Assembly (NCBI GenBank): GCA_947579665.1
Contig: OX388351.1
Span: 55,622,939-55,686,938, forward strand
Source of the DNA: Sympetrum striolatum
Lineage: Eukaryota; Arthropoda; Insecta; Odonata; Libellulidae
Direction: 5' to 3'
DNA length: 64,000 nt
Positions 39,173-49,688 of the stretch are shown one piece after another. Every line of letters begins with the position of its first letter. Positions within the stretch are counted from its first letter, which is position 1. The position numbers and the translations under genes were made by a program. Under the pieces are notes generated by a model, which had not been told where the DNA came from, made no database searches, and saw only the letters and a program-made list of their open reading frames with translations.

Positions 39173-39902
39173 TCTATTATATAAAATAGAGTGTGGGTGT
39201 GTATGTATGTTCGCTAAAAACTCGAGAACCGAGAGTCGCAAGACTTTGAAATTTTCTGTATTATTAAAAGTCGACCCCGCGCAGAGTATAGGCTACTTTT
39301 TATTTCCATAAGGTCCACGGTTCGAACCCAGACGGGTCAAAACGTTTCCATAAGAAATACACGTAGAGGTAATTTTTCGTAGAAGGGTTATCCTCCACAA
39401 TCCCTCCATTGAAAAGGTAAAGCAAGTTTACGTTTTGTTATACGCAGAATAAATAAAGTTATTCATTGTGGTTTTTTAAGTGCTTCTAATTCTTATATAT
39501 ATATACTATCATTCTGTTATCGGTGTTCAATCTCGGTTGTTTCAGAGTGATATAAAATACATTTTGGTTGTGTTTGATCATTGTTTCCGATATCCATTTT
39601 TTCCCTTTTTAAAAATGTCTCCTTAAACGTGATGCTGCTTATCCTGATGCTATCTTCGAATATACTTTTTATAATCCTTAAACAAATGTTGTGTTCATCG
39701 AAGAATTGTTCATTCTAATATTTAGATTACTTTGCAGATTTTATTATAACTTCATTTTGTTTGTTTATTGGATTGGAAATGATGATAGCCTGGCATTTGC
39801 TATCTACTTAAAATTATGAGACGTGTTACGATCAAGCCTGTAACAAAAGTATTTATTAATTTTAATTTTTCCACGAAGAGATTCAACGGGCACTTCAGCT
39901 AG
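39173..39902 (+). mobile_element. Short non-autonomous Helitron (copy A)
   Basis: The 5' end reads TCTATTATATAAAATAGAG and continues through a GT-rich stretch and an ACTCGAGAACCGAGAGTCGCA block, closely matching the 5' end of the Helitron at 43304. The 3' end reads TCAACGGGCACTTCAGCTAG and is followed by T, the CTRR-then-T signature of Helitrons. The left arm of the 3' hairpin has decayed (compare the intact one at 45641-45659). The base before TC is T rather than the usual A; an alternative start at 39170 (A then TC) is possible. Compared with copy B it lacks the 1.4-kb B-box array. No Rep/helicase is encoded. Confidence 0.85.
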
Positions 39903-40052
39903 TTTACAATATGGGAGCGGGAATAGCTCAGGCTGCGAGCCAACCACGCGGTACGGTAGCCGAGCGGGCCGACCCCACCAGGAAGATGAATTCAAAAACC
40001 TTTGCTAACTATTATTATGAAGAAGGAAAATGCTCTGATCTATTCAAGCTCA

Positions 40053-40054
<2 letters not shown>
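39903..40054. other. Spacer between Helitron A and the inverted array
   Basis: A GC-rich segment at 39911-39985 contains GGTAGCCGAGCGGGCC, which resembles a tRNA-Leu/Ser A-box region, but there is no B box at the right distance. It may be a tRNA-like fragment. Confidence 0.35.
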
Positions 40055-40084
<30 letters not shown>

Positions 40085-41240
40085 CGAGTAAAATTTAGCT
40101 TGCATACTGCAAGCAGATCGGCAATACTAATTTCATATCGGCATCATATCGGGACGGTCCTCAAAAGAAAAACTAAAAGGATTGAAATTTTTCTTAAAAT
40201 TCGCTGAAATTCATCGTCTGGCATCGAACCCGGGCCTTACTCGTGAACTTACTACGCAGCACAATAGAAGATCACCATCTCTAACTATGTGTGAAATTTC
40301 AAGCAGAAATATTGGCTACAACTGCCTCAATAGACGTTCTAATTTTCACGAATATAAATGGCTCTCTGGATTCGAACCAAGGACGATCTTGGAAATCTAA
40401 AACATGATTTTGAAATTTATCTATGATTTCTATCTACATGCCGAATTTCAAGTTTCTATATTGTTGGGAAAGGGTTCAAAATAATGATTGAAAATCGGAT
40501 CAGTTACTGATTTTAGAGATGCCTGGTGTCGAACCCAGGACACATTGATAGCTGTGAATGGACAGTTTGATTTGTATGGACTTGATCTTTCTTTATACAA
40601 AGTTTGAAGTCGATATCGTGCCGGTAAGTACCTAAAGTTTGTTTCCGTTATCTCCGTAAGAAATGCATTGAAGAATTTAAATGGCCCTCTGGGATCGAAC
40701 CAAAGACCATCAGCGAATATGTAAAATTTGATTATGAAATATATTCTCAATATCTAACCTCATTCTGAATTTCAAGTTTCTATGCCATAGGGAAAGGGTC
40801 AAAAAAAAAATCTTAAATATCGCCATTATGCATTTTAAACGGCCGATTTTTGCCCCGACCTAGCATCGAACCATGGACAATATTTGAAGATGTCTTTTTG
40901 ATTTTCGTTAGATATGCACGCCTTCTAGCGATCCCTTGAATTTCAACTGTCTACTTTTCCGGGAAGTGCACCAAAAAAATTTTCGAAAATCCTCACCATG
41001 TATTCTTATGGGGAAAATCGCGACTTTGGGGCCTTCTGGAATCGAACCCATGACACTGAGGTTTAAAGTCGGCTTTTTTCTGGAGGTTACACGTTATGGC
41101 CAATACGTAGTAAACATTTTAAGTCGGTGGCTTTTGTGGAACATGGTTAGAATTTTGATCCCCAGTGAGTGAGTGAGTGAGTGAGTGAATGAATGAGTGT
41201 ATATCTAGGTATATCCGGAGAAGCGTCTATATATAATAGA
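40055..41240 (-). mobile_element. Stand-alone B-box array element (copy C), inverted
   Basis: Read on the minus strand from 41240, the element opens with TCTATTATATATAGACGC preceded by A, runs through TTCTCCGGATATACCTAGAT and a CACT/CATT microsatellite, and then through six monomers. Each carries a B-box motif: plus-strand CGAACC starts at 40225, 40373, 40530, 40696, 40867 and 41043, with spacings of 148, 157, 166, 171 and 176 bp. It closes with a hairpin GCTTGCA-x3-TGCAAGC (40098-40114) and a TA run. The 5' end resembles the Helitron 5' ends in this window, and the hairpin close to the 3' end is also Helitron-like. A CTRR terminus was not found, so the class is inferred. No protein frame belongs to it. 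Confidence 0.65.
41163..41192. repeat. (GTGA)n microsatellite
   Basis: About seven tetranucleotide units (GTGA with GAAT variants). It lies inside the 5' region of the inverted array element; on that element's own strand it reads CACT/CATT. Confidence 0.85.
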
Positions 41241-41371
41241 TATATATATAATTGAATAAAAAGTATTGAGTTCTATTTCCGTTAACGGACGAATCTTGAA
41301 TGCATAAGATCGCCACATTTCCCCGCCAGCGAAAAAAGGGATAGCGTTAACGCCGATTGAATTTGAGGCAA

Positions 41372-41398
41372 GTGCTTGCGGTAAATCGACGCAAGCAC
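41372..41398. repeat. 9-bp-stem hairpin
   Basis: GTGCTTGCG (41372-41380) and CGCAAGCAC (41390-41398) are exact reverse complements around a 9-base loop. The same GCTTGC word occurs in the terminal hairpin of the array element at 40098-40114, though the two are not otherwise alike. Confidence 0.7.
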
Positions 41399-41897
41399 CT
41401 GCCAGTCACTGCACACACCCAAAATCCAATAAAAGGGTTCGTTTAAACAGTCAAAATCCTCGCAACTGCTATGTTTAAACGGCATTAGTCCACCTAAATA
41501 ATACACTCCATACAATTATCTTTCCATCGGTACTCCTCTAGACTTCGTACGGCCATAATTTCTAATTTTAAAGTGCTAAATAAATAGAGCGTGCAAAGAC
41601 GAAAATGCACTAAAAGCGTGCATTTTGTGGTTGAGTTATGAACACTTTTTCGCTGTCTCTCAAAGCCTCAAGAAGGAGCTTCTGATAGCCTCTTGTGGGG
41701 GCCCCTGGAATAGAATTACGCGTGGAAGATTCTCGTTGCTTCGTTATGGGGAAACATCTCTCTGAAGGCTCATTGAAACAAACGGAGTGGCCACAGTGGA
41801 AGAGGCTATTCCAGCGAGGGGCTCGTTGAGAGTGGACTTAGTTACGGTTGTTAAGGCGATATATTTTTCGTGGGTGTTGTCTGACATTTTGATGAGC

Positions 41898-41923
41898 GGA
41901 GGGGGAAGGGGAAGGAGGGGAGG
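41898..41923 (+). other. G-rich tract, partial G-quadruplex potential
   Basis: Runs GGGGG, GGGG and GGGG with GG doublets between, separated by 1-3 bases of A. Three long G runs plus GG could form a two-tetrad or bulged quadruplex. It does not meet the strict four-runs-of-three rule. Confidence 0.5.
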
Positions 41924-43303
41924 TTACCATGACGACAAAGGTATCAACATTGGTAGGAATGGCAAAAGAAAAGCGATAGGTTAAGCGAATGAGAAACAGT
42001 TGAGCATAGAGTTGCGTCATTGAAATGAGGTATGTCGGAAAACAAAAGAACGACGATAGTGGAGATTTAAATGCCTAGTAAAGCGGGTGGGGGAAGAGGA
42101 CAAAAGAGCAACGATATTTTAAACTCGATCGAAACAAATGAAGGGCGAATATGTTTGCGTTTTCTCTGACGACGTGAATTAAAGGTGAGTAAGGAGTACA
42201 GAAAAGTTACGATAAAATTATCGAAATAGAAAACAACTGAATCGAGAAAATTCGTATTGCCGTAGAAATGACATTAAATTAGATAATTAAAAAATATGTA
42301 ATTAAACGAATTTAGATTTTGAAAAATATTTAAAGGAAAAAACGAATAAAAATAACTTAAATATTAGTAATATAAACATTAGTATATTAGTAAAATAAGC
42401 GAGGTTAAATCTTAATAAACTAATAATAAAATTTTATTTATCATAATGAACGAATACATTTACACAAGGTGAATTGATTATAATATAATATTTTAAATAG
42501 ATTTCTTATTAAGTTATTAAAGTGTAAAACATATACTATAAATAGTGAAAGTAGTAAAAATGAAAGGAATTAAACATTCAGTACAAAACAAAGGAGGTAA
42601 CGAGCGATAGTTTGACAATCGGTCTTAAAACCGATCAACGAAAGGGTGTACTACGCCTAATAAATCAAATAATAAGATATTTGCTTCCATTGGTTCGAAA
42701 CATTTAGACCAATAAATTACAAAATAATTTTAAAAAGATATTTTAAATAGAATTTAAAATACAAGTTAAAATAAATTACTAATCTAAAATTACTTTAAAT
42801 GCATTATAATTAATACGCAGTTCATTTGAAAAATAACCAAGCACGGAGAACTGTATGAGTAAATTTATTATGTTGATAATTTTAGCTCTTTTTTTCATCG
42901 AAATATCGGAAATTGTAAAAAAGAGAAATTGATTTTCAAGACGTGACCTTTTTCATTGCCCCCTTATTTGCTAAACTGCCCCTAATCTGTCACGTTGGTT
43001 CCTAAACACCTGTTTAAACGAAGAGGTGTTCACTTCCACTGAGAATGGCGGGAGATAATCTCTCTTCTTCACTTCGACTTTTTGTCCGGTCCGCAATATG
43101 TCCGGCATTAAAAGGGGAGGAAAACCCCTCAAAAAACTCCCGTAGACATTACAGATCTTTTCAACATTAAAACAATAGATAATCACATAAATGCACATAC
43201 AATTCATACATATAAGATTTACCTAAAATTATACTTAAACCTAACGTATATATAACTTATTAAGTACAATTAGAAGGAAGTCAGGAATTAGTGAAAACGT
43301 ATA

Positions 43304-45671
43304 TCTATAATATAAAATAGAGTGTGGGTGGGTGCGTGTGTTAGTGTGTGCGTGTGTTTGTGGGTGTGTGTGTATGTATTTTCGCTAAAACTCGAGAACC
43401 GAGAGTCGCAAAACTTTGAAATTTTCTACATTATTAAAAGTCGACCCTGCGCAGAGTATAGACTACTTTTTATTTCCCTAAAGTCCTCGGTTCAAACCCA
43501 GACGGGTCAAAACCTTTCCATAATAAATACACGCAGAGGTCAGCATTTTCGTTGCAGGGTTAATTTCTTTTGCAAATTTAAATTAGAAATAATGGTCCTA
43601 GAAAGTCGAATCAAGCACCAAAAGAAGGAAAATAGAATCAGATTTCTTAATTTGGTCGTAAAATATCGTTTCCGATTCGAAATTGCGCACATTTTGATAG
43701 ATTAGGTGAATATTTTATCGACATTTTGAGATCGTAAACAACCCCTCCCCATGACAATCAATGCGATTCTTGATTTTGAGCTCATGCGTAATTCCATCAG
43801 AAGACATGGAAAATGTGTGCTCAGATACAATTAATGCTGTAGGATATCTTTTACATATATAATTCCTTCTCCGGATTCATTCATATATATTTAGATACCC
43901 AGATAGATACACAGATAGGATACTAATTCACGGGCTAAACCACAGGCGTCATTGATTTGAAATTTTTACAGCGTATAGGCTCTAACGTGAAACCCCCAGA
44001 AAAAGGCGACTATGAAACTAATTGTCATGGGTTCGATGCTAGAAGGCCCCAAAATCTCGATTTTTCCCATTTAAATGTATTGCTTTGTTTTTCGGAAATT
44101 TCTAAATAATACTTCCCATATAGGTAGAGAATCAAAATTCAAGGTTCTTACAGATATAAACATTATCTATCGAAACCATAAATGGCTTTTACAGAAAATT
44201 TCCTGGGTTCGATGCTACGACGATACAAACATATATTTTATTTAAAATATATGGGGGTAGTTTTTCGTTATTTCTTATGCATTTATCGAAACGATAGGAA
44301 GTTCTCTCTTAGCTGGAAGATGTATATTAAAACTCGGTTTAAGAAAATAAATTTAATAAGACCGTAGTCTTCCTGGGATCGATGCCAGAATACATTAAAA
44401 TTTCTCACATAAGGAATATAAGGAAAAGTAAGACGTCGTTTGAGGAAGTTGCAGCTAATATTTCTGCTTGAATTTTCACACATAGTTAGAGATGGCAAAC
44501 TCCTATTGTGCTGCATAGTAAGTAAGACCAGAAAGACCCGGGTTCGATGCCGGGCGGTAAATATATCTCCCATATAAAACACATTGGGGTAGTTTTTCAT
44601 TATATTTTTGATACACTTATCGAAATGATAGGAAGTTCTTGTTATGCTAGAAGATGTATATTAAGACTCGGTTTAAGAAAAAAAAATATATAAGGCTATG
44701 CTGTTCCTGGGTTCGATTCCAGAGCACATTACAATTTCTCACATAAGGAATATATGTGAAAAGTAGGACGTCGTTTGAGGCAGTTGCAGCAAATATTTCT
44801 TCTCGAATTTTCACACTTAATTAGAGATGCTAATCTTCTATTGAACTGCATAGGAAGTATTGCCAGGAATATCTGGGTTCGATGCCGGGCGGTAAATATA
44901 TCTCCCATATAAAACGCTTTGGGGTAGTATTCCATTATTTTTTTCATGCACTTACGAAATGATAGGTAGTTCTTGCTTAGATGGAAGTTGTATATTAAGA
45001 CTTGGTTTAAGAAAAAATTAGATAAGACCACGCTGTGCCTGGGTTCGATGCCAGAGTACATCAATGCATATAAAGAATATAAGGGAATACATTAATGCAC
45101 ATTATACAGAATACATTAATGCACGTAAAGAATATAAGAGAAAAGTAGGACGTCGTTTGAAGCAGTTGCAGCAAATATTTTTGCTTGAATTTTCATACAT
45201 AGTTAGAGTTCGTGATCTTCTGTTGTTAAGTATTGGGGTTAAAGTCAGCTTCATAATACACTTTCTGCAAAGAATTTTTTTCGTTGATTTTGAGTGATAT
45301 ATATGTAGAATAATTTTCTGTTATTTGTTTTTAATCATCGTTTCCGAGAACCATTTTTCCTTTTCAGAAAATGTCTCCTAAAAGGTGGTGCTGCTTATCC
45401 TAATGTGATCATAGAATATATTTTATAATCTTTAAATCATTTTGTCTTCATCGAAGAAAGTGTTCATTTAAAGGATATGAGATTAAATCTTTAGGTGATT
45501 TTGTAGACTTAATTATAATTTTATTTACTTTGTTCATTGGTTTGGAAAAATTTATCGCTTGGAATTTGCTATCTACCAAAAATTATGAGGCAAGTTTTAC
45601 GATCAAGACTGTACCAAGAGTAATTATCAATTTGGATTTCCCCGTTGAAAATCAACGGGCACTTCTGCTAG
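43304..45671 (+). mobile_element. Long non-autonomous Helitron (copy B), 2368 bp
   Basis: All diagnostic ends are present. A precedes TCTATAATATAAAATAGAG at the 5' end. The 3' end has a perfect 8-bp hairpin (CCCGTTGA-AAA-TCAACGGG, 45641-45659), eight bases, then CTAG (45668-45671) followed by T. This is the A^TC...CTRR^T pattern of Helitrons, which leave no target-site duplication. The first 250 bp and last 380 bp match copy A (39173-39902). The middle is a B-box array (about 43858-45290). No Rep or helicase domain is encoded; the 127-codon frame at 43322-43705 is read from the GT-rich 5' end and is not a credible protein. Confidence 0.92.
43858..45290 (+). repeat. B-box array module inside Helitron B
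   Basis: Seven B-box motifs lie at 44030, 44206, 44375, 44541, 44709, 44875 and 45041, spaced 176, 169, 166, 168, 166 and 166 bp; a degenerate eighth is near 45232. Alternate monomers are most alike, giving a higher-order unit of about 334 bp; for example GACGTCGTTTGAGG-x-AGTTGCAGC recurs near 44432, 44765 and 45143. The start (CTTCTCCGGAT, TATATTTAGATA) matches the 5' part of the inverted element at 41240, so this is the same module in opposite orientation. Its own 3' hairpin is missing. Confidence 0.85.
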
Positions 45672-45672
45672 T

Positions 45673-46608
45673 AAGTAAATAAATTAGTTTGTTGATGGTG
45701 ATGGTTGACGTTAAAACGATTGCCATGTAATTGCTTGGATTGCAATGGTATTGAGATTTTTATATGCATATATTGTATTATAATTATGTAGATACAGAAT
45801 GGAAATAAATGCTATGCGAAGTGATATGAAAAATTTAATTTAATCGTTTGTGCATCATACTGCTTTGACTTATAGTTTACATACATAGTTATTTTTTGTC
45901 GCTATATATAATATCGCTATCGCAAATATGTTAGCAAATTTAAATGTTTAGCTCTGGCTTTGGGCAAGTTAACGAGACGATTTTGCTCGTGGAATGGATC
46001 CGAGGCATTTGAGGAATTCTTGAGAATGATGAGTGGCCAACCATGAGTGGTACTCAACTGTAGACTGAGTTAATTGCGATGTTTTCGACCACGAATTGGT
46101 GGAATTCGGGGAGTAACTAAATGACAATCTCAACCTTGTCCAATCAATGAAGGAATGCAGTCAAGAATTAGGGTCTATTTCTTTGCGAAAGTGAAAATTG
46201 CACCCAAGGTAACGTAATAAAAATATGATAGAAAAATGGGTAGATAATGATTTTGGGCTATTTGCTGATCTCTTCATAAACATGCTTAATATTATAGTTG
46301 CAATGTTACTGCATCTGTGGAAATTAGGATTCAACAAAATATTCAAAACATTCAATTTTAGTAACATGACCTTATTTATAATTAAAATGCAAATTTTTAC
46401 ATAATTTCTGTTAGGCCATTTTATATCTAAAACAGATAAGAATGAGTGATAAATCGAAGTATGGAGGATATTAGTTTTTGAGGCCAAATTATTTTTAATG
46501 TGCAGTGTTAACTATGATATGATAAAATAAAAGGCAATAGCTTTGATAAGCATGAATAAGAAAGCTTGAATTTGATGAGGCTTTCATGTAGGCACCAAGT
46601 CAACATTA
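45673..46608. other. Unassigned AT-rich sequence
   Basis: No supported feature. The minus-strand frame at 46161-46487 (108 codons) has no recognisable domain. Confidence 0.4.
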
Positions 46609-46751
46609 GAGGTTAAAATCTCTCAATAGCTTTCTTGTCGGCGTTTATCTTCACTTCTCAAAAGGTGCGGTGTCTTACCTTGTTTTCTCGTAATACCGAG
46701 GAATGAGAAGAGGAATGCCGACAAAAACGGCCATTGGAAATTTTAAACCTC
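46609..46751. mobile_element. MITE copy 2 (same family as 26194-26425)
   Basis: The left end reads GGTTAAAATCTCTCAATAGC then CTTGTCGGCG; the right end, inverted, reads GGTTTAAAATTTCCAATGGC then CGTTTTTGTCGGCA, followed by TCCTCTTCTC. This is the same terminal sequence as copy 1. At about 143 bp it is shorter than copy 1 by an internal deletion. The internal AAAGGTGCGGTG and GTTTTCTCG words also match copy 1. Confidence 0.85.
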
Positions 46752-47044
46752 AAACGATATATTTGGTTTCGCATTCCTTAATATTATATTTTGTGATGGA
46801 ATCTTAAAGGGAAAGTGAAATGGACGCGGAAAAGTAAAGTAAAATTAGAGTGGGAGTTGATATATTTAGAAAATCTCTAGTCCATCCCATTGTAACTGAA
46901 ATTGTTCTTAATCATCATATCTATTTATATCAGTGCATATATGCACATGTTTTCGATTTTGCAAGAAGATACTAGAATTCATGTATCGGCTATTGGAATT
47001 AATAATAGGAAAAGGGGTAAATTTTATATCCACGCCTCCCTAAC

Positions 47045-49075
47045 AGGATTAGATTTTAGATCTAGATTTAGCTATATACCCCGCGAGCCACCAAAAGCGT
47101 ATGGCAGGGGGTGTAATACACCACCATTATTCATTCATCTCTATTAGCATCTCTAATAGCCTGGGAAAAAAACGACCAAAAATAATTATCCGTCCTCGCG
47201 ATTACTTCTCTATAAGGCTTCGTCGATGCCTCTCGGAGATCGCGTTCGCTCCTTACTGGCACTAACATTTCACTTATTCCGTTTATAGATTCTGAACGAA
47301 TGAACTTTTCGAAAAGTTTCCGACGATATTCAGATCTTCTCAACTGTAGTGAATTCCAACCGAGGGAATCTATCATTGCCGTAACGCTGCTATCAAGCCT
47401 GAAATCCCCGCAAACGAATCGGGCTGCTCTACGCTGGAGCATCTCTAAATCTGAGACTAAACCTACTTCGTGCGGGTCCCAAACCGCACAGCAATATTCT
47501 AGACTCGGACGAATAAGAGGAAAGTAAGCTATTTCTTTGACTCTCGGTGAGCATCCTCTCAACGTTCTACCAGTTAATCTTTGCATTCTATTCGCTTTTC
47601 CTATCGCATCTCGAATATCTTCTTTAAAAGATAAGTTACTGCTAAACGTGACTCCTAGGTATTTGTTGTCGTGAACTAACTCTAATGGATGACCTGAGAT
47701 TTGGTACTGCGCGGGAATTATGTTTGTGGAGCGCGTAAAACTCATGGCAACGCATTTATTTATATTTAAATCCAGCTGCCAATCTTTACACCATCCTGAT
47801 ATTACGTCCAGGTCGTCTTGAAGCACATTACAATCGTTTTCTCTCAAAATCTCTCTGTATATCAGGGTATCATCGGCAAATAATCTAACCTTACTCTTTA
47901 CGTTATCTACGAGGTCGTTAATGTAAATTAGAAATAAGATTGGACCAAGAACACTTCCCTGTGGAACTCCTGACGAGATGCTTATTTCGTCCGATAAAAT
48001 TCCGTCTAACGCAACTCGCTGAGATCTGTTTTCTAGAAAAGATTCGGTTCATCTGATAACTTTTTCGTCGATCGCGTAGGCGCTCAGCTTTTGGATGAGC
48101 TTTTTGTGAGAAACTGTGTCGAAAGCTTTCCTAAAATCTAGGGAAACTGCGTCTGATCTAACACCGCCGTCTGCTGCTTTAGATACGTCATTCATAAAAA
48201 GCGCTAACTGGGTCTCACAAGACCTACCTTTCCGGAATCCGTGCTGGCTCTGACTGATTGCTCCCTTTTCGGAAAGAAAGCGCATGATAGAGTTCGCTAT
48301 AATATGCTCCATTATTTTGCAAAATATTGAAGTTAATGAAATAGGCCTAAAACCATCTGGTTTTGATGCACGCCCTTTCTTAGGCACCGGAGTGACATTA
48401 GCTTTTTTCCACGACATTGGAACGGTTCCCTCATCCAATGATTTCTGATAGAAAATCTGTAGAAACGGAGCAATTTCATCGGCTAAAGTTTTTATTACAA
48501 CAGCGGGAATAACTTCTGGTCCTGGCACCTTTTTCCTATCAATCTCTCGCAATAGTTTTCCAATTCCATCAACCGATATCTCGATTGGACACATCTCTGA
48601 ATCAATGCGCGAGGTAAAATCCTTAACTTCACCATTGTATACAGTGAAGCATTTCTGGTAGTGCCCGTTAAGTAAGTAAGCTTTATCTTCTGATTTATTT
48701 ATGGTAGTTCCGTCTGCGCTTATGAGGCTAGGCACAGAAAACTGACCTCCACGGTTCTCTCGCACGTATGACCAAAATTTTTCTGACAGCCACCTAATGA
48801 TTCTAATAGGGTTCGATATCTATATTCCTGGTATTCTTTTCGCGCTTCGTCTTTAACTAACTTTCGCACATATCTATATATTTTTGTTCCTCAAGCTCAT
48901 GGTTATTTCCGCATGCTTTGAGTTTTCTCCATCGTGAGTGAATGACTCTTTGCTTCCTATGTAATGCTCGTAATTTAGGTTCCGTCCACCTTGGCTCTTT
49001 ACGCTCACGCACGCTCTTAGTAGGCACAAATTTAATTAAACCTTCTTTGATTATGCGGAGAAACTCTATTTTCCA
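47045..49075 (-). mobile_element. 5'-truncated CR1-group LINE
   Basis: On the minus strand the element runs from the linker before the RT (near 49075) through the RT and C-terminal region to a 3' UTR ending in an AGATCTAAAATCTA-type short repeat near 47045-47080. The endonuclease domain is missing, as in most CR1-type copies truncated at the 5' end. Simple-repeat 3' ends instead of poly(A) are known for the CR1 group. The sequence beyond 49075 is unrelated. Confidence 0.85.
47131..48873 (-). pseudogene. CR1-group reverse transcriptase, one premature stop
   Basis: A single minus-strand frame runs from about 48807 to 47131 and is interrupted only by TGA at 48049-48051, within VIR-stop-TESFLENR, where a tryptophan codon is expected. 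Motifs in order: FWSYVREN, KVPGPE, FRPISLTS, QHGFRKGRSCETQL, VSLDFRKAFDTV, GVPQGSVLGPILF, the catalytic FADD, a thumb motif LNINKCVAMSF, and the C-terminal LEYCCAVWDPH and LEMLQRRAARFVCG. This order and wording fit the CR1/L2 group of non-LTR RTs. Upstream, two frameshifts (near 48815 and 48875) break the linker, which otherwise continues to 49075. The few lesions suggest a fairly recent insertion. A plus-strand frame at 47300-47527 is a shadow. Confidence 0.9.
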
Positions 49076-49688
49076 TTAAATTTGCATATTGGCATTAATC
49101 TTACACACCTACACCTCGTCCACTCCCCCCTGTACCCACTTAGTGATCCTTGAATCCCCCACAGCTCCTCTCCACCCTTACCTAATCCTCCTGGAAAACC
49201 CATTACCCCTAAGCACCCTTCTCTTATCTGCTATTCTTACATGACCACGGTATTTGCAATTCTCCACCGCATCCACCTTGCGCTCGTACACTTGGATTCT
49301 TAACTAAATGCCTCCCTGAGCACAGAATTGACATTCAAATTGAAAATTGGTAAAACGACGATAAGAGAGAAATTAGTAATCAGATGAACGTTTTTCGTTA
49401 ATAATAGTACGGAATAACTTATTATATGCGCTAATTGTTTACTCTATGAAATTTGGAATTCAGGTTGGGTCCATTTCCAAAAAAAATATGTTAACTCTTT
49501 AATTGAAAACACTTTCATTTGGTATCTCAAAGTCCATTTAATCCATTGTCGATTCAAAGTAGATGTAATAAGTAAACTATCGTATATATTAATTGAAAAT
49601 GATAAAAAATAGGAAAAATTTGATTTTGAATTCAACTCTTTTCAAAGATAAGGAAAAATCATATTTATAAGAAAAAGGCATAATCTCA

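Larger units (their letters stand above)
41252..43303. other. Unassigned stretch between Helitron elements
   Basis: Contains a GC-rich patch at 41280-41520 with a 9-bp-stem hairpin, a G-rich run at 41898-41923 and an AT-rich stretch from 42180 to 42950. Frames at 41282-41515 and 42971-43207 (minus) have no recognisable domain. This is ordinary spacer as far as I can tell. Confidence 0.4.

Noticed and set aside
39911..39985. tRNA-Leu/Ser-like A box (GGTAGCCGAGCGGGCC)
   Set aside because: No B box follows at tRNA distance and no arms fold around it.
40225..41043. CRISPR-like regular repeat spacing
   Set aside because: The repeated core is only about 11-15 bases, the spacing is about 148-176 bp, the spacers are homologous to each other and the DNA is eukaryotic. 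It is a transposon-borne array.
43322..43705. 127-codon plus-strand frame
   Set aside because: It starts in the GT-rich 5' end of the Helitron and shows no domain; the paralogous copy at 39173 does not preserve it.
49110..49290. Upstream part of the LINE (endonuclease)
   Set aside because: Minus-strand translation shows no endonuclease motif and homology to the LINE stops near 49075.
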